Shown: positions 16,363 through 25,554, numbered from the stretch's first letter. The stretch is 64,000 bases of DNA from JBBROS01 sp965213855 (GCA_965213855.1 CBDCAA010000011.1:310001-374000); one strand, 5' to 3'. Numbers and translations are program-made. The notes: generated by a model from the sequence alone, not told the origin.

Positions 16363-17267
16363 CAGTCGTACCCGAGCAGGTCGAAGATGTCGCGGTCGCG
16401 CATCGGGGTGGCGTTCACCGCCGGCACGCCCGCCCACAGCGCCGCCGCCAGGCGCAGATATTCGAGCTTCACCGCCTCCAGCTCCGGCGTGCTGTCCATC
16501 TCGAACAGCGTGCACTTCTTCAGCCGCGAGCGCCGGATCGCGTCCAGGTCGGGGAAGTGCGCCAAGGTCTGCATCCCCGTCGCGGCGTTGAACCGCTCGA
16601 TCTGGTCCACCGCGGCGCTGCGGTTGGCGATCACGCCGCCGAGGCGAACCCCATAGTTCTTGGCCTTCGCCGTGATCGCGGCGACGATGCGGTTCATCGC
16701 GAAGATGCTGTCGAAGTCGTTGGCGGCCACGATCAGCCCGAGGTCGGCATGCTGCAGCGGGCTCGCGAAGCCGCCGCACACGACATCCCCCAGCACGTCG
16801 AAGATCACGACGTCCGTCTCTTCCAGCAGGTGGTGTTCCTTCAGCAGCTTCACCGTCTGCCCGACCACGTAGCCGCCGCAGCCGGTGCCGGCCGGCGGGC
16901 CGCCCGCCTCCACGCACATGACGCCGTTGTAGCCCTGGAACACGAAGTCCTCGACGCGCAGCTCCTCCGAATGGAAGTTCACGCTCTCCAGCACGTCGAT
17001 CACCGTCGGCAGCAGCTGCTTGGTCAAGGTAAAGGTGCTGTCGTGCTTCGGGTCGCAGCCGATCTGCAGCACGCGCTTGCCGAGCTTGCTGAACGCGGCC
17101 GACAGGTTCGACGACGTCGTCGACTTGCCGATACCGCCCTTGCCGTAGACGGCGAACACCTTGGCGTTGCCCACCAGCACGTTCGGGTCGAGCTGGACCT
17201 GGACGCTGCCCTCGCCATCGCCGCGAACGGTCTTGGCCACAGGGTAGGGGAGGGTGGCGAGGGTCAT
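16362..17267 (-). CDS. bchL: Light-independent protochlorophyllide reductase iron protein BchL
   Basis: 301 aa. NifH-like ATPase dimer that passes electrons from a bridging [4Fe-4S] cluster to BchNB. P-loop VYGKGGIGKSTTSSNL; cluster cysteines in the GTGCGGY and DVVCGGFAS motifs; switch region IGCDPKHDSTFTL. The N-terminal 30 residues are variable, as usual. ATG overlaps the bchH stop by 4 nt, so translation is probably coupled. Same catalytic module as bchB/bchN, but separated from them by bchH, the standard FNBHLM order. Confidence 0.97.
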   Translation of the reverse strand: MTLATLPYPVAKTVRGDGEGSVQVQLDPNVLVGNAKVFAVYGKGGIGKSTTSSNLSAAFSKLGKRVLQIGCDPKHDSTFTLTKQLLPTVIDVLESVNFHSEELRVEDFVFQGYNGVMCVEAGGPPAGTGCGGYVVGQTVKLLKEHHLLEETDVVIFDVLGDVVCGGFASPLQHADLGLIVAANDFDSIFAMNRIVAAITAKAKNYGVRLGGVIANRSAAVDQIERFNAATGMQTLAHFPDLDAIRRSRLKKCTLFEMDSTPELEAVKLEYLRLAAALWAGVPAVNATPMRDRDIFDLLGYD

Positions 17268-20200
17268 GCTGCAAGCTCCACGGTTTCGGGCATCACACCC
17301 TCGAGCCGGTCCTCCAGCGCCTCACCGGCCCGGCGCAGGGCGTCGAGCGTGGCGGCGTCGGGGGACCAGTAGTTGCGGTCAGTCGCCTCGATGAGGCGGT
17401 TGGCGATCTTCAGACTCGCCTTCGGGTTCAAGGCGGCGATCCGGTCGCGCATCTCGGGGTCGAGCACGTACGTCTCGGCCAACTGCTGATACACCCAGGG
17501 GCTCACCTCGCCGGTCGTCGCCGACCAGCCAAGCGTGTTCATCACGTGCGCCTCGATCTCGCGCACGCCTTCGTAGCCGTGCTTCAGCAGGCCCTCGTAC
17601 CATTTCGGGTTCAGCGCCCGGGTCCGCGTCTCGAGGTTGACCTGCTCGTTCAACGTCCGCACGCAACCGTCGCCGCGGGTCTGGTCGCCGATATAGACGT
17701 CCGCCTTCGTGCCGCCGCGCGCCTGCCGCACCGCCCGGCTGATGCCGCCGAGCGTATCGAAGTAGTGGTCGACGGTGGTCACCCCCAGCTCGATGCTATC
17801 GAGGTTCTGGTAGGTCACCTCGACGGTCGACAGCACCTGGTGCAGCAGCGCCTTCTGCTTGGTCGGCCGCCCATCCATGCCGTAGGCGAACCCCTTGCGC
17901 GCCAGGTAGGCGTCGGCCAGCTCGTCCTCGTTCTCCCACGTGCCGGAGCCGACGATCGAGTTGACGTTCGCGCCATAGGCCCCGTCGGCGTTGCCGAACA
18001 CCCGCAAGGCGGCCTGCGCCATCGTGCCGCCGTGCTCGGCCAAGAACGCGAGCGCATGCTTGCGGATGAAGTTCTGCTCGGCCGGCTCGTCGGCTTCGGC
18101 GGCCATCAGCGCCGCCTCGGCCAACAGCTTGGTCTGCAGCGGCAGCAGGTCGCGGAAGATGCCCGACAGCGTCAACACCACATCCACCCGCGGCCGGCGC
18201 AGTTCGGCGAGCGGGATCAGCCGCGCGCCCGACAGCCGGCCATAGCTGTCCGACCGCGGTGCGGCACCCATCAGCCACAGCGCCTGCGCGATCGGCCCGC
18301 CTTCGGACTTAAGGTTGTCGGTGCCCCACAGCACCATCGCGACCGTCTCGGGAAAGCCCTTGCCGTCCAGCGCATGCCGCGCCAGGAGCCTGTCGGCCTG
18401 CCGCGCCCCGTCCTGCACCGCAAACGCGCTCGGCAGCCGGAACGGGTCGAAGCCATGCAGGTTGCGGCCCGTCGGCAGCACCTCGGTGGTCCGCAACAGG
18501 TCGCCGCCCGGCGCCGGCCGGGTGTAGCCGCCATCGAGCGCGTGCAGCACACCGGGAATTTCATGATCCTCGGCCATCAGAGCATCCAGCCGCGCCCGCT
18601 CCAGCGGCTCGTGCACGTTGGCCGCGTCGAGCATCTCCGCCCGCTCGGCGGCACTCGGCGGCTGCCCGATCACGTGCAGCCCGTGCGGGATCAGCGCGTA
18701 TTCCAGTTCGAGCAGCGCGGCGCCCAGCCGGTCCATCTGAGCGACCGGGTCCGTCCAGGCCGGCTCCGGCGCCGCCAGCTCGACCGCGGCGGCCTGTGCC
18801 TGCACCAGCGCGGCGAGCGTCGCCCGCTGCTCGTCATCCGTTTCCGGCTCCAGCGCGCGCCAGCGGTCCAGCGTCGCCTTCAGGTCCTGCAGGCCCTTGT
18901 AGAGGCCGGCATGGGCGACTGGCGGCGTCAGATAGCTGATCAGCGTCGCATTGGCGCGGCGCTTGGCGATCATGCCCTCGCTCGGGTTGTTCGACGCGTA
19001 GAAGTTGATGTTCGGCAGATGGCCGATCAGCCGGTCCGGCCAGCAGGCGCCCGACAGCCCGGCCTGCTTGCCGGGCATGAACTCCAGCGCCCCATGCGTG
19101 CCGAAATGCAGCACCGCATGCGCGTCGAAATCCTCGCGCAGGTAGCGGTAGAAGGCGTTGAACGCGTGCGTCGGCGCGAACCCGCGCTCGAACAGCAGCC
19201 GCATCGGGTCACCCTCATAGCCGAACGCCGGCTGCAGCCCGATGAACACGTTGCCGAGCCGCAGACCGAGCACGAAGATGCTCTTCCCGTCGGCCTGCGC
19301 CTTGCCCGGGGCCGGGCCCCACGCCGCCTCGATCTCGGCCAGGTGCGTCTCGCGCCGGACATGGTCGTCGGTCGCGATCCAGGCGGCGACATTCGCGTCC
19401 GTGCCGTACTGCGCGCTGTTGCCGCCGACGACCATCTCGCGCAAGGCGTCGGCGCTCTCCGGCACATCGAGCTGGTAGCCGCCGGCCCTCATGGCGTCGA
19501 GCGTGTTCCAGAGCGACTGGAACACCGAAAGGTAGGCGGCCGTCCCGGTCGCGCCGGCATTCGGCGGAAAGTTGAACAGCACGACCGCGACCCGCTTCTC
19601 CGCCCGGGCCGTCCGCTTCAGCGCGACCAGGCGCGCCACCCGCTCGGCCAGCACGCCGGCACGCTCAGGGTGGCTGATCATGTCGCGTGAGCACGTCTTG
19701 CCGACGCAACCGGCGCATTGGTCGGGGGTCCCGGCCCGGCCGCAGCGGCCGCCGAACGTGATCGGCGCGATGCCGCCATCAAGCTCCGGCAGCGCCACCA
19801 TCATCGTCGCCTCGACCGGCAGCAGGCCGCGCGGATCCTGCTCCCATTGCTGCACCGTCTGGAACTCCAGCGGGTGCGTGGTGAGGTACGGCACGTCAAG
19901 CCGCGCCAGCAGCGCCTCGGCCGCGCGGCTGTCGTTGTAGGCCGGCCCGCCCACCAGCGAGAACCCGGTCAGCGACACGACCGCCTGCACCGTCGGCATA
20001 CCGTCGGATAGGAAGAACCGCTCGATCGCCGGCCGGGCATCGAGGCCGCTGCTGAATGCCGGGATCACGCGGAGGCCGCGTGCCTCCATGGCCCGGATGG
20101 CGCCGTCGTAGTGTGCCGCGTTGCCGGAGATCAGGTATGACCGCAACACGATCAGCCCGACCGTCCCGGCCACGCCCGCATCCGGCAGGTCGCCCAGCCG

Positions 20201-20911
20201 CTCGGTGATGCGGTTCGGCAGGTCCGGGTGATACAGCCCCACATCCGGATATGTCAGCGGCGCGGCCGCATGAATCGCGTGGCCCGGCCGGCGACTCGGG
20301 TGCGCATATTTCTGCACCAGCATCCGGACCATGTTGGCCAGGTTCTCGTCCGAGCCCGCCAGCCAGTACTGCAGCGCAAGGAAGTAGCTCCGGACGTCCT
20401 GCGCGGTGCCGGGGATGAACTTCATGATCTTCGGCAGGCGGCGCAGCATCCGCATCTGCGCCGCCCCGTCCGAGCCGACGCCGTTGGTCGCCTTGCCGTC
20501 CTTCTTGGCGCCGCGCAGCCGCTTCAGCATCGCCAGCGCCCCGCTCGCCTCGACCGACATGTCGAACCGCCCGAGCCGGGTCAGCTTCGTCACCTCGGGC
20601 GCCGACATGCAGCACAGCATGGCGTCGCACGCGTCGCGCCGGGCCAGCAGCGCCGGCTGCACCGCCCGCACATGGTCCTCGAGGAACAGCATCGCCGCGA
20701 CGACGATGTCGCCTCGCGCGATATCCTTGTGGCACTCGGCCAGCGCCTCGGGGTCACTGCCCCATTTATCGGCGGCGTGGACGACCAGGTCGAGCCCGGG
20801 AATCTCCTGCCGCAACCGGTCGTGCGCCCGTCCGGCCGCGCCCGAAAGATGGCTGTCCATCGTCACGATGACGACGCGCAGGCTCGGGGCAAGCACCATG
20901 CTACCGTCCAT
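17264..20911 (-). CDS. bchH: Magnesium chelatase subunit BchH
   Basis: 1215 aa from ATG 20911, preceded by GAAGG with good spacing; a second in-frame ATG at 20899 directly after the bchB stop is the alternative, and the frame extends further upstream without support. Porphyrin-binding catalytic subunit that, with BchI/BchD (not in window), inserts Mg2+ into protoporphyrin IX. Recognisable stretches: SLRVVIVTMDSHLSGAAGRA, VVLFNFPPNAGATGTAAYL, VLHFGTHGALEFMPGKQAG, YASNNPSEGMIAKRRANA and NVNSIVGSGTWENEDELADA. Overlaps bchB by 11 nt. The cobaltochelatase CobN is a distant relative but context and motifs favour BchH. Confidence 0.96.
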   Translation of the reverse strand: MDGSMVLAPSLRVVIVTMDSHLSGAAGRAHDRLRQEIPGLDLVVHAADKWGSDPEALAECHKDIARGDIVVAAMLFLEDHVRAVQPALLARRDACDAMLCCMSAPEVTKLTRLGRFDMSVEASGALAMLKRLRGAKKDGKATNGVGSDGAAQMRMLRRLPKIMKFIPGTAQDVRSYFLALQYWLAGSDENLANMVRMLVQKYAHPSRRPGHAIHAAAPLTYPDVGLYHPDLPNRITERLGDLPDAGVAGTVGLIVLRSYLISGNAAHYDGAIRAMEARGLRVIPAFSSGLDARPAIERFFLSDGMPTVQAVVSLTGFSLVGGPAYNDSRAAEALLARLDVPYLTTHPLEFQTVQQWEQDPRGLLPVEATMMVALPELDGGIAPITFGGRCGRAGTPDQCAGCVGKTCSRDMISHPERAGVLAERVARLVALKRTARAEKRVAVVLFNFPPNAGATGTAAYLSVFQSLWNTLDAMRAGGYQLDVPESADALREMVVGGNSAQYGTDANVAAWIATDDHVRRETHLAEIEAAWGPAPGKAQADGKSIFVLGLRLGNVFIGLQPAFGYEGDPMRLLFERGFAPTHAFNAFYRYLREDFDAHAVLHFGTHGALEFMPGKQAGLSGACWPDRLIGHLPNINFYASNNPSEGMIAKRRANATLISYLTPPVAHAGLYKGLQDLKATLDRWRALEPETDDEQRATLAALVQAQAAAVELAAPEPAWTDPVAQMDRLGAALLELEYALIPHGLHVIGQPPSAAERAEMLDAANVHEPLERARLDALMAEDHEIPGVLHALDGGYTRPAPGGDLLRTTEVLPTGRNLHGFDPFRLPSAFAVQDGARQADRLLARHALDGKGFPETVAMVLWGTDNLKSEGGPIAQALWLMGAAPRSDSYGRLSGARLIPLAELRRPRVDVVLTLSGIFRDLLPLQTKLLAEAALMAAEADEPAEQNFIRKHALAFLAEHGGTMAQAALRVFGNADGAYGANVNSIVGSGTWENEDELADAYLARKGFAYGMDGRPTKQKALLHQVLSTVEVTYQNLDSIELGVTTVDHYFDTLGGISRAVRQARGGTKADVYIGDQTRGDGCVRTLNEQVNLETRTRALNPKWYEGLLKHGYEGVREIEAHVMNTLGWSATTGEVSPWVYQQLAETYVLDPEMRDRIAALNPKASLKIANRLIEATDRNYWSPDAATLDALRRAGEALEDRLEGVMPETVELAA

Positions 20912-22505
20912 AATGCGCCTTCGCCTCGTAAAGGGTTTCGACCGTGATCGAGGCCACGCCGTGCTCGGCCGCATAGGCTTCCGTGTTCCGCCGGGCCTTG
21001 CCGCGCACGAAGAACGGGATCTTCTTCAGCTCCCGCTCCCCCTCAGGGGTCCAGTTAACCGCCCCCTCTCCCGTCTGCGGGAGAGGGCCGGGGTTGGGGT
21101 TCTCAAGCACGAGCGCGAGGTCCGCGCTGGCATCCCCACGTTCACCCGACCCTCCCCCGCCGGCAGGGGAGGGCTTTGAATGACCGAGATGGCTCGGCGC
21201 CTGCTCGGCCCCGAACTCGAAGTCGTCGCGGAACATCGCGACCAGGTGCTCCTCGAGCCCCATCATCAGCGGGTGTACCCAGGTGTCGAACAGCACGTTC
21301 GCACCTTCGTGACCCATCTGCGGCGAGTAGCGGGCCGGGAAGTCCTGCACGTGCACCGGCGCCGAGATCACCGCGCAGGGCACGCCGAGCCGCTTGGCGA
21401 TGTGCCGCTCCATCTGCGTGCCCAGCACCAGCTCGGGCTGCAGCGCCGCGACGGCCTCCTCGACCTCCAGGTAGTCGTCCGTGATCAGCGCCTCGAGGCC
21501 GAGCTTCGTCGCGACCGCCCGCACCTCGCGCGCGAACTCGCGGCTGTAGGTGCCGAGGCCGACGACCGTGAACCCAAACTCCTCCGTCGCGACCCGGGCC
21601 GCCGCGATGGCATGGGTGGCGTCACCGAAGATGAACACGCGCTTGTTCGTCAGGTAGTTGCTGTCGACGGAGCGCGCATACCATGGCATCCGCGACGGCA
21701 GCGCGAGGCCGGCCGCCGGGTCGATGCCGGCCAGCGCCGCCGCTTCGCGAATGAAGTCCGCCGTCGCCCCGGCGCCGATCGGCACCGTCTTCGTGCTGGG
21801 CTGTCCGAACGTGCGCTGCAACCAGGCGGCCGCCTGCCCGGCGATCTCGGGATACAGCACGACGTTGAACGCCGCGTCGCCGAGCCGGCCGATGTCGGCC
21901 GGAGTCGCGCCCAGTGGCGCCGTCACGTTCACTGCGATGCCCATGGCCGTCAGCAGCCGCGTGATCTCGACGACGTCGTCGCGATGGCGGAAGCCGAGCG
22001 CTGCGGGGCCGAGGATATTGCAGCGGGGCGCTGGCGCCGGCTTGGTCCCCGGTGCCGGCGCTTGCGGTCCCGCGAGCGTGCGGACGACCTGGTAGAACGT
22101 CTCCGCCGCGCCCCAATTCTCCTTCTTCTGGTAGGCCGGCAGCTCCAGCGCGACCACCGGAACCGGCAGGTTGAGCGCCTTCGCCAGCCCGCCCGGGTCG
22201 TCCTGAATCAGCTCCGCCGTGCACGACGCGCCGACCAGCATGGCCTGCGGCTTGAAGCGGTCATACGCCTCCAGCGCCGCCGTCTTGAACAGTTCCGCCG
22301 TGTCGCCGCCCAGGTCGCGCGCCTGGAACGTCGTGTAGGTCACGGGCGGCCGCTTCGGCAGCCGCTCGATCATGGTGAACAGCAGGTCCGCGTAGGTGTC
22401 GCCCTGCGGCGCGTGGAGCACGTAGTGGACGCCCTCCATCGCGGTGGCGATGCGCATGGCGCCCACGTGGGGCGGTCCCTCATAGGTCCAGAGCGTGAGC
22501 TGCAC
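20901..22505 (-). CDS. bchB: Light-independent protochlorophyllide reductase subunit BchB, with in-frame palindromic-repeat insert
   Basis: 534 aa. With BchN forms the NifDK-like core that reduces ring D of protochlorophyllide. Starts MQLTLWTYEGPPHVGAMRI; conserved VGASCTAELIQDDPGGLA contains the cluster/assembly cysteine, and the small C-terminal domain reads WTPEGERELKKIPFFVRGK to the end. Between core and C-terminal domain, about residues 443-483 are low-complexity (KPSPAGGGGSGERG, NPGPLPQTGEG) and are encoded by an intergenic-type palindromic repeat at about 21056-21180. The frame is intact, so the insert is probably tolerated in a flexible linker. Three bases separate it from bchN. Confidence 0.95.
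   Translation of the reverse strand: MQLTLWTYEGPPHVGAMRIATAMEGVHYVLHAPQGDTYADLLFTMIERLPKRPPVTYTTFQARDLGGDTAELFKTAALEAYDRFKPQAMLVGASCTAELIQDDPGGLAKALNLPVPVVALELPAYQKKENWGAAETFYQVVRTLAGPQAPAPGTKPAPAPRCNILGPAALGFRHRDDVVEITRLLTAMGIAVNVTAPLGATPADIGRLGDAAFNVVLYPEIAGQAAAWLQRTFGQPSTKTVPIGAGATADFIREAAALAGIDPAAGLALPSRMPWYARSVDSNYLTNKRVFIFGDATHAIAAARVATEEFGFTVVGLGTYSREFAREVRAVATKLGLEALITDDYLEVEEAVAALQPELVLGTQMERHIAKRLGVPCAVISAPVHVQDFPARYSPQMGHEGANVLFDTWVHPLMMGLEEHLVAMFRDDFEFGAEQAPSHLGHSKPSPAGGGGSGERGDASADLALVLENPNPGPLPQTGEGAVNWTPEGERELKKIPFFVRGKARRNTEAYAAEHGVASITVETLYEAKAHYGR
21064..21173. repeat. Palindromic repeat element inserted in bchB
   Basis: Two hairpins: CCCTCTCCCG (21064-21073) with CGGGAGAGGG (21078-21087), a perfect 10-bp stem, and CCCTCCCC (21150-21157) with GGGGAGGG (21166-21173). 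The composition and the CCCTCTCCCG/CGGGAGAGGG core match the element at 47145-47241, yet both lie inside reading frames. Such sequences are usually intergenic. Confidence 0.85.
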
Positions 22506-22508
22506 CGG

Positions 22509-23792
22509 CTACACCGTCAGCTTCGTGCGGCGCACGAGCGGGCGGGCGAACAGCTCGGCCAGGTCGCCGGCCTGGTCGAAGCCTTGGATCGGGGTGAACA
22601 GCAATTCGATGCTCCACTTGGTCGCGAGGCCCTCGGCCTCGAGCGGGTTGGCCAGGCCCAGGCCACACACCACCAGGTCCGGCCGCGCGGCACGGCAGCG
22701 GTCCAGCTGCCGCTCCACGTCCTGCCCCTCGCTGAGCGGCGTGCCGGCCGGCAGGTCGGCCAGGTCGGCCGCCATGTGCGCCCGGTGCAAATAGGGCGTG
22801 CCGACTTCGGCCAGCGTCATGCCGAGCTCCTGGGCGAGGAAGCGCGCGATCGGGATCTCGAGCTGGCTGTCGGGGAAGAAGAACACCGACTTTCCCGCAA
22901 GCAGCGGGCGGTGCCGCGCGACCGCGGCCGTGGCGCGCGCCCGGGCCGGCGCGATCGTCTGCTCGAAGCGGGCTGCGGGCACGTCGAACGCCTCGGCCGC
23001 CGCGGCCAGCCAGGCGGTCGTGCCCTCCACCCCGAGCGGGAACGGGGCCGGAAGGCGCCGGGCTCCACGGCTTTCGAGCGCGCGCGCTGTTTCAGTTAGG
23101 AAGGGTTGGGCGAGGAGCAGGCGGGTATTGGGGCCGACCGGCGGCAGATCCGTGCTGCGCCGGGGCGGCAGGAACCGGACCGGGCCGATGCCCATCGAAT
23201 CGAACAGGCGGCGCATCTGGTCCTCGACCACCTCGGCCAAGGCGCCCGCGACCAGCAGGGCAGGGGCGGCGTCCGCCGGCTCGGCGGGGAGGATCGGCAC
23301 CAGGGCGGCAAGGCACGCATCCTCACCCTGGGTGAACGTGGTCTCGATCCCGCTGCCGGAGTAGTTCAGCACGCGAACCTGCGGCATGTGCTGCGCCGAG
23401 AGGCGTTCGGCCGCACGGCTCAGGTCGAGCTTGATGACCTCGCTGGGACAGGACCCGACCAGGAACAGCATGCGGATGTCAGGCCGGCGTGACAGCAGCC
23501 GGTCGACCACCCGGTCCAGCTCGTCGTTCGCGTCGGCCAGCCCGGCCAGGTCGCGCTCGTCGATGATCGCCGTCGCGAAACGCGGTTCGGCGAAGATCAT
23601 GACGCCCGCTGCCGACTGGATCAGGTGGGCGCACGTGCGGGAGCCGACCACCAGGAAGAACGCGTCCTGGATCTTGCGGTGCAGCCAGATGATCCCTGTC
23701 AGGCCGCAGAACACTTCCCGCTGGCCACGCTGACGCAGCACAGGGGCATCGAGGCACCCGAGTTCGGCAGCGCGAGGCGCAGCCAAACCCAT
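22509..23792 (-). CDS. bchN: Light-independent protochlorophyllide reductase subunit BchN
   Basis: 427 aa from ATG 23792, two bases after the bchF stop; the open frame runs through bchF but that part is not protein-like. NifD-like subunit carrying three cysteine ligands of the catalytic [4Fe-4S] cluster, visible in QREVFCGLTGIIWLHRK, GSRTCAHLIQSAAGVMIFA and LFLVGSCPSEVIKLDLSRA. GSGIETTFTQGEDACLAALV is also family-specific. Part of the bchFNBHLM operon. Confidence 0.96.
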   Translation of the reverse strand: MGLAAPRAAELGCLDAPVLRQRGQREVFCGLTGIIWLHRKIQDAFFLVVGSRTCAHLIQSAAGVMIFAEPRFATAIIDERDLAGLADANDELDRVVDRLLSRRPDIRMLFLVGSCPSEVIKLDLSRAAERLSAQHMPQVRVLNYSGSGIETTFTQGEDACLAALVPILPAEPADAAPALLVAGALAEVVEDQMRRLFDSMGIGPVRFLPPRRSTDLPPVGPNTRLLLAQPFLTETARALESRGARRLPAPFPLGVEGTTAWLAAAAEAFDVPAARFEQTIAPARARATAAVARHRPLLAGKSVFFFPDSQLEIPIARFLAQELGMTLAEVGTPYLHRAHMAADLADLPAGTPLSEGQDVERQLDRCRAARPDLVVCGLGLANPLEAEGLATKWSIELLFTPIQGFDQAGDLAELFARPLVRRTKLTV

Positions 23793-23794
23793 GC

Positions 23795-24397
23795 TCACGC
23801 CTGCTGTCCCAGCCCATAATGGGTGTGCAGGCCGGCGCGCCACGCGGTCGCCTGCTCCTGCAGCCGTGCCGCCCGCAGCTTCGCCACGAACTGGATCGCG
23901 TTGACGACGTAGGTCGCGTAGGCGGCCAGCGCCAACATCATCAGGCTGTGCGGCGGCAGTGCCCCGGTCAGCAGCCCGACCAGATAGGCCGTGTGCAGGC
24001 CGATGACGATCATGCTCAGAGCGTCCTCCCAGAAGAAGGCGGGCGCGAACAGGTAACGGCCGAACACCTGCTTTTCCCAGATCGCCCCGGTGACCATGAT
24101 GACATAGAGGATCAAGGTCTTGGCGAGGATGCTGCCGGTAGCGGCGAGTTCGCCCTCGCCGGTGGCGAGAAAGCGGAGGACCAGGCTCAGGCTGATCAGG
24201 AACACCAGAAACTGCACCGGGGCGAGGACGCCCTGCACGAGTGTCCACGGCGACGCGTCCCGCCTAAGGCGTTCTGCAGAGGTATAGAGGCCGGTGCGGG
24301 CAGGCCCGGCCTGGTCGACGACATGCCGTCCGACTGCGCCGCCCCAAGGGCAGGAATCGAACGGGGCGACAACTCGGCCGAGCACTGAGGTCAACAT
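23795..24397 (-). CDS. bchF: 3-vinyl bacteriochlorophyllide hydratase BchF
   Basis: 200 aa from ATG 24397, supported by AGGGGAG nine bases upstream. Small polytopic membrane enzyme that hydrates the C3 vinyl group. The family block RRDASPWTLVQGVLAPVQF is followed by spans SLSLVLRFLA, LIKTL-like AKTLILYVIMVTGAIWEKQV and MIVIGLHTAYLVGLL; it ends FVAKLRAARLQEQ. The first 35-40 residues (up to TGLYTSAERLRRD) are longer than in most BchF proteins, so a later start cannot be excluded, although no in-frame ATG/GTG lies near the conserved part. First gene of the minus-strand operon. Confidence 0.9.
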   Translation of the reverse strand: MLTSVLGRVVAPFDSCPWGGAVGRHVVDQAGPARTGLYTSAERLRRDASPWTLVQGVLAPVQFLVFLISLSLVLRFLATGEGELAATGSILAKTLILYVIMVTGAIWEKQVFGRYLFAPAFFWEDALSMIVIGLHTAYLVGLLTGALPPHSLMMLALAAYATYVVNAIQFVAKLRAARLQEQATAWRAGLHTHYGLGQQA

Positions 24398-24563
24398 CGT
24401 CTGGCAGCTCCCCTTCAGGACCCAGGGGGCCGGCCATGAAAAAGACTTTCCATGACGGTCGTCCCGGTATCAACTCGCTTTTCGCAAGGCACGGAATGGT
24501 TCCTCGCGGTGCGTACTTTTTTGCGTTCTCGACCACCGCCGCACATCGGTCTTGGTTGAGCAA

Positions 24564-24593
24564 AGGCTAGGCTGTCTGGAAAGTTAGTGTCAA
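24564..24593 (-). promoter_or_regulatory. Candidate sigma-70 promoter for the bchF operon
   Basis: Minus strand TTGACA (24593-24588) followed after 18 bp by TAGCCT (24569-24564). The -35 hexamer is one arm of the PpsR-type dyad, so repressor binding would directly occlude polymerase. Prediction only; no mapped start. Confidence 0.5.
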
Positions 24594-24621
24594 CCGCGAT
24601 TTACGTAAATGGCGATTGACA
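24588..24621. promoter_or_regulatory. Symmetric PpsR/CrtJ-type operator dyad in the bchF/aerR divergent region
   Basis: TGTCAA (24588-24593) and TTGACA (24616-24621) are exact reverse complements centred on 24604.5, and the centre itself is the perfect palindrome TTTACGTAAA (24600-24609). Read as PpsR half-motifs this gives TGT-N12-ACG and CGT-N12-ACA, each one base from the TGT-N12-ACA consensus. It sits between the divergent bchF and aerR-ppsR operons, so PpsR encoded next door may control both directions, including its own synthesis (inference). Confidence 0.7.
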
Positions 24622-24660
24622 CCTGAACGCTAGATCGAACAAGGTCAGGGGGAGAGAGCA

Positions 24661-25554
24661 ATGGTGTCCATGTCCGAGCACACGCAACCGCAGGAAAGCT
24701 GGAACGACGCCGCGGGCCAGGGTGCCCAGGCGAACCGGTCCATGCCGTCCCAGGCGGGGCGCTCTGCGGGCATCCTGGGCGAGTCGGGCCGCGAGATCCT
24801 GGAGCGGACGGTCAAGCGGGACGTGATCCCGCGGCTGGTCGCGCTGCCATGGATCACACGTTCGACGCCGGCCGATCTCACGCCGCGGATCGCCGAGGGC
24901 AGCGTCGGCAAGCTCGTCAAGCTGTGCCTGGACGCGGAGGCCCAAGGTGTCGCCGGCTTCGTCGCCGAGCTCTTCCGCTCGGGCGTGGGCGCCTATGCCA
25001 TCTACGAACAGGTGCTGACCCCGGCCGCCCGCCGTCTTGGCGACATGTGGGAGGATGACGCCTGCACGTTCGCAGACGTGACGATCGGCGTGCTGCGCCT
25101 GCAGAACGCGCAGCGCGCGATCGCGGCTCATTCCATGACCGAGGCCGCGCCGGCGCTGGGCGCTCCCCGGGCTTTCCTGACGGCGATGCCGGGCGAGCAG
25201 CACACCTTCGGCCTCTCGATCGTGCTGGACTATTTCACCCGGGCCGGCTGGGATGCACGCCTGGGCGCGGTCGGGTCCCAGGCCGAGCTGCTGGCGATGG
25301 TCCGGAACGAGCGGACCGAGCTGGTCGGCCTGTCGATCGCCTCCGACGAACGGGTCAGCGACGCCAAGGCGTTGATCGCCGCGATCCGCCGCGCTTCGGC
25401 GAACAAGCAACTCGTGGTGCTCGTCGGCGGTCCCCCGTTCATGGAGGATCCGACCCTCGCCGCCTCGGTCGGCGCCGACGCGACGGCCATCGATGGCCAC
25501 CAGGCGGTGCTGTGCGCCAACGACCTGCTCCATCTGCCTGCGATCCGCGCCTGA
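24661..25554 (+). CDS. AerR/PpaA-type cobalamin-binding antirepressor of PpsR
   Basis: 297 aa, start preceded by AGGGGGAGAGA. Family proteins bind cobalamin and modulate the PpsR/CrtJ repressor in response to light. N-terminal about 70 residues are variable; a helical domain (residues 75-160, with EQVLTPAARRLGDMWEDDACTF) is followed by a B12-binding Rossmann domain (residues 168-297). His-181 in MPGEQHTFGLS occupies the position of the axial Co ligand of AerR. The order aerR-ppsR next to bchF and bchG is conserved in purple bacteria. The gene starts about 40 bp past the PpsR-type dyad. Confidence 0.9.
   Translation: MVSMSEHTQPQESWNDAAGQGAQANRSMPSQAGRSAGILGESGREILERTVKRDVIPRLVALPWITRSTPADLTPRIAEGSVGKLVKLCLDAEAQGVAGFVAELFRSGVGAYAIYEQVLTPAARRLGDMWEDDACTFADVTIGVLRLQNAQRAIAAHSMTEAAPALGAPRAFLTAMPGEQHTFGLSIVLDYFTRAGWDARLGAVGSQAELLAMVRNERTELVGLSIASDERVSDAKALIAAIRRASANKQLVVLVGGPPFMEDPTLAASVGADATAIDGHQAVLCANDLLHLPAIRA

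Noticed and set aside
17546..19690. 714-codon ORF on the plus strand opposite bchH
   Set aside because: Third-position GC bias opens antisense frames here. The translation is Arg/Gln/His-rich without domain resemblance, while bchH is a clear full-length gene.
24264..24563. 99-codon minus-strand ORF upstream of bchF
   Set aside because: It overlaps the bchF N-terminus and the promoter region, is low in hydrophobic segments and has no family resemblance.
24616..24645. Firm plus-strand promoter for aerR
   Set aside because: The TTGACA at 24616-24621 is convincing, but no good -10 hexamer is found at 16-18 bp, so it is mentioned only as part of the dyad.
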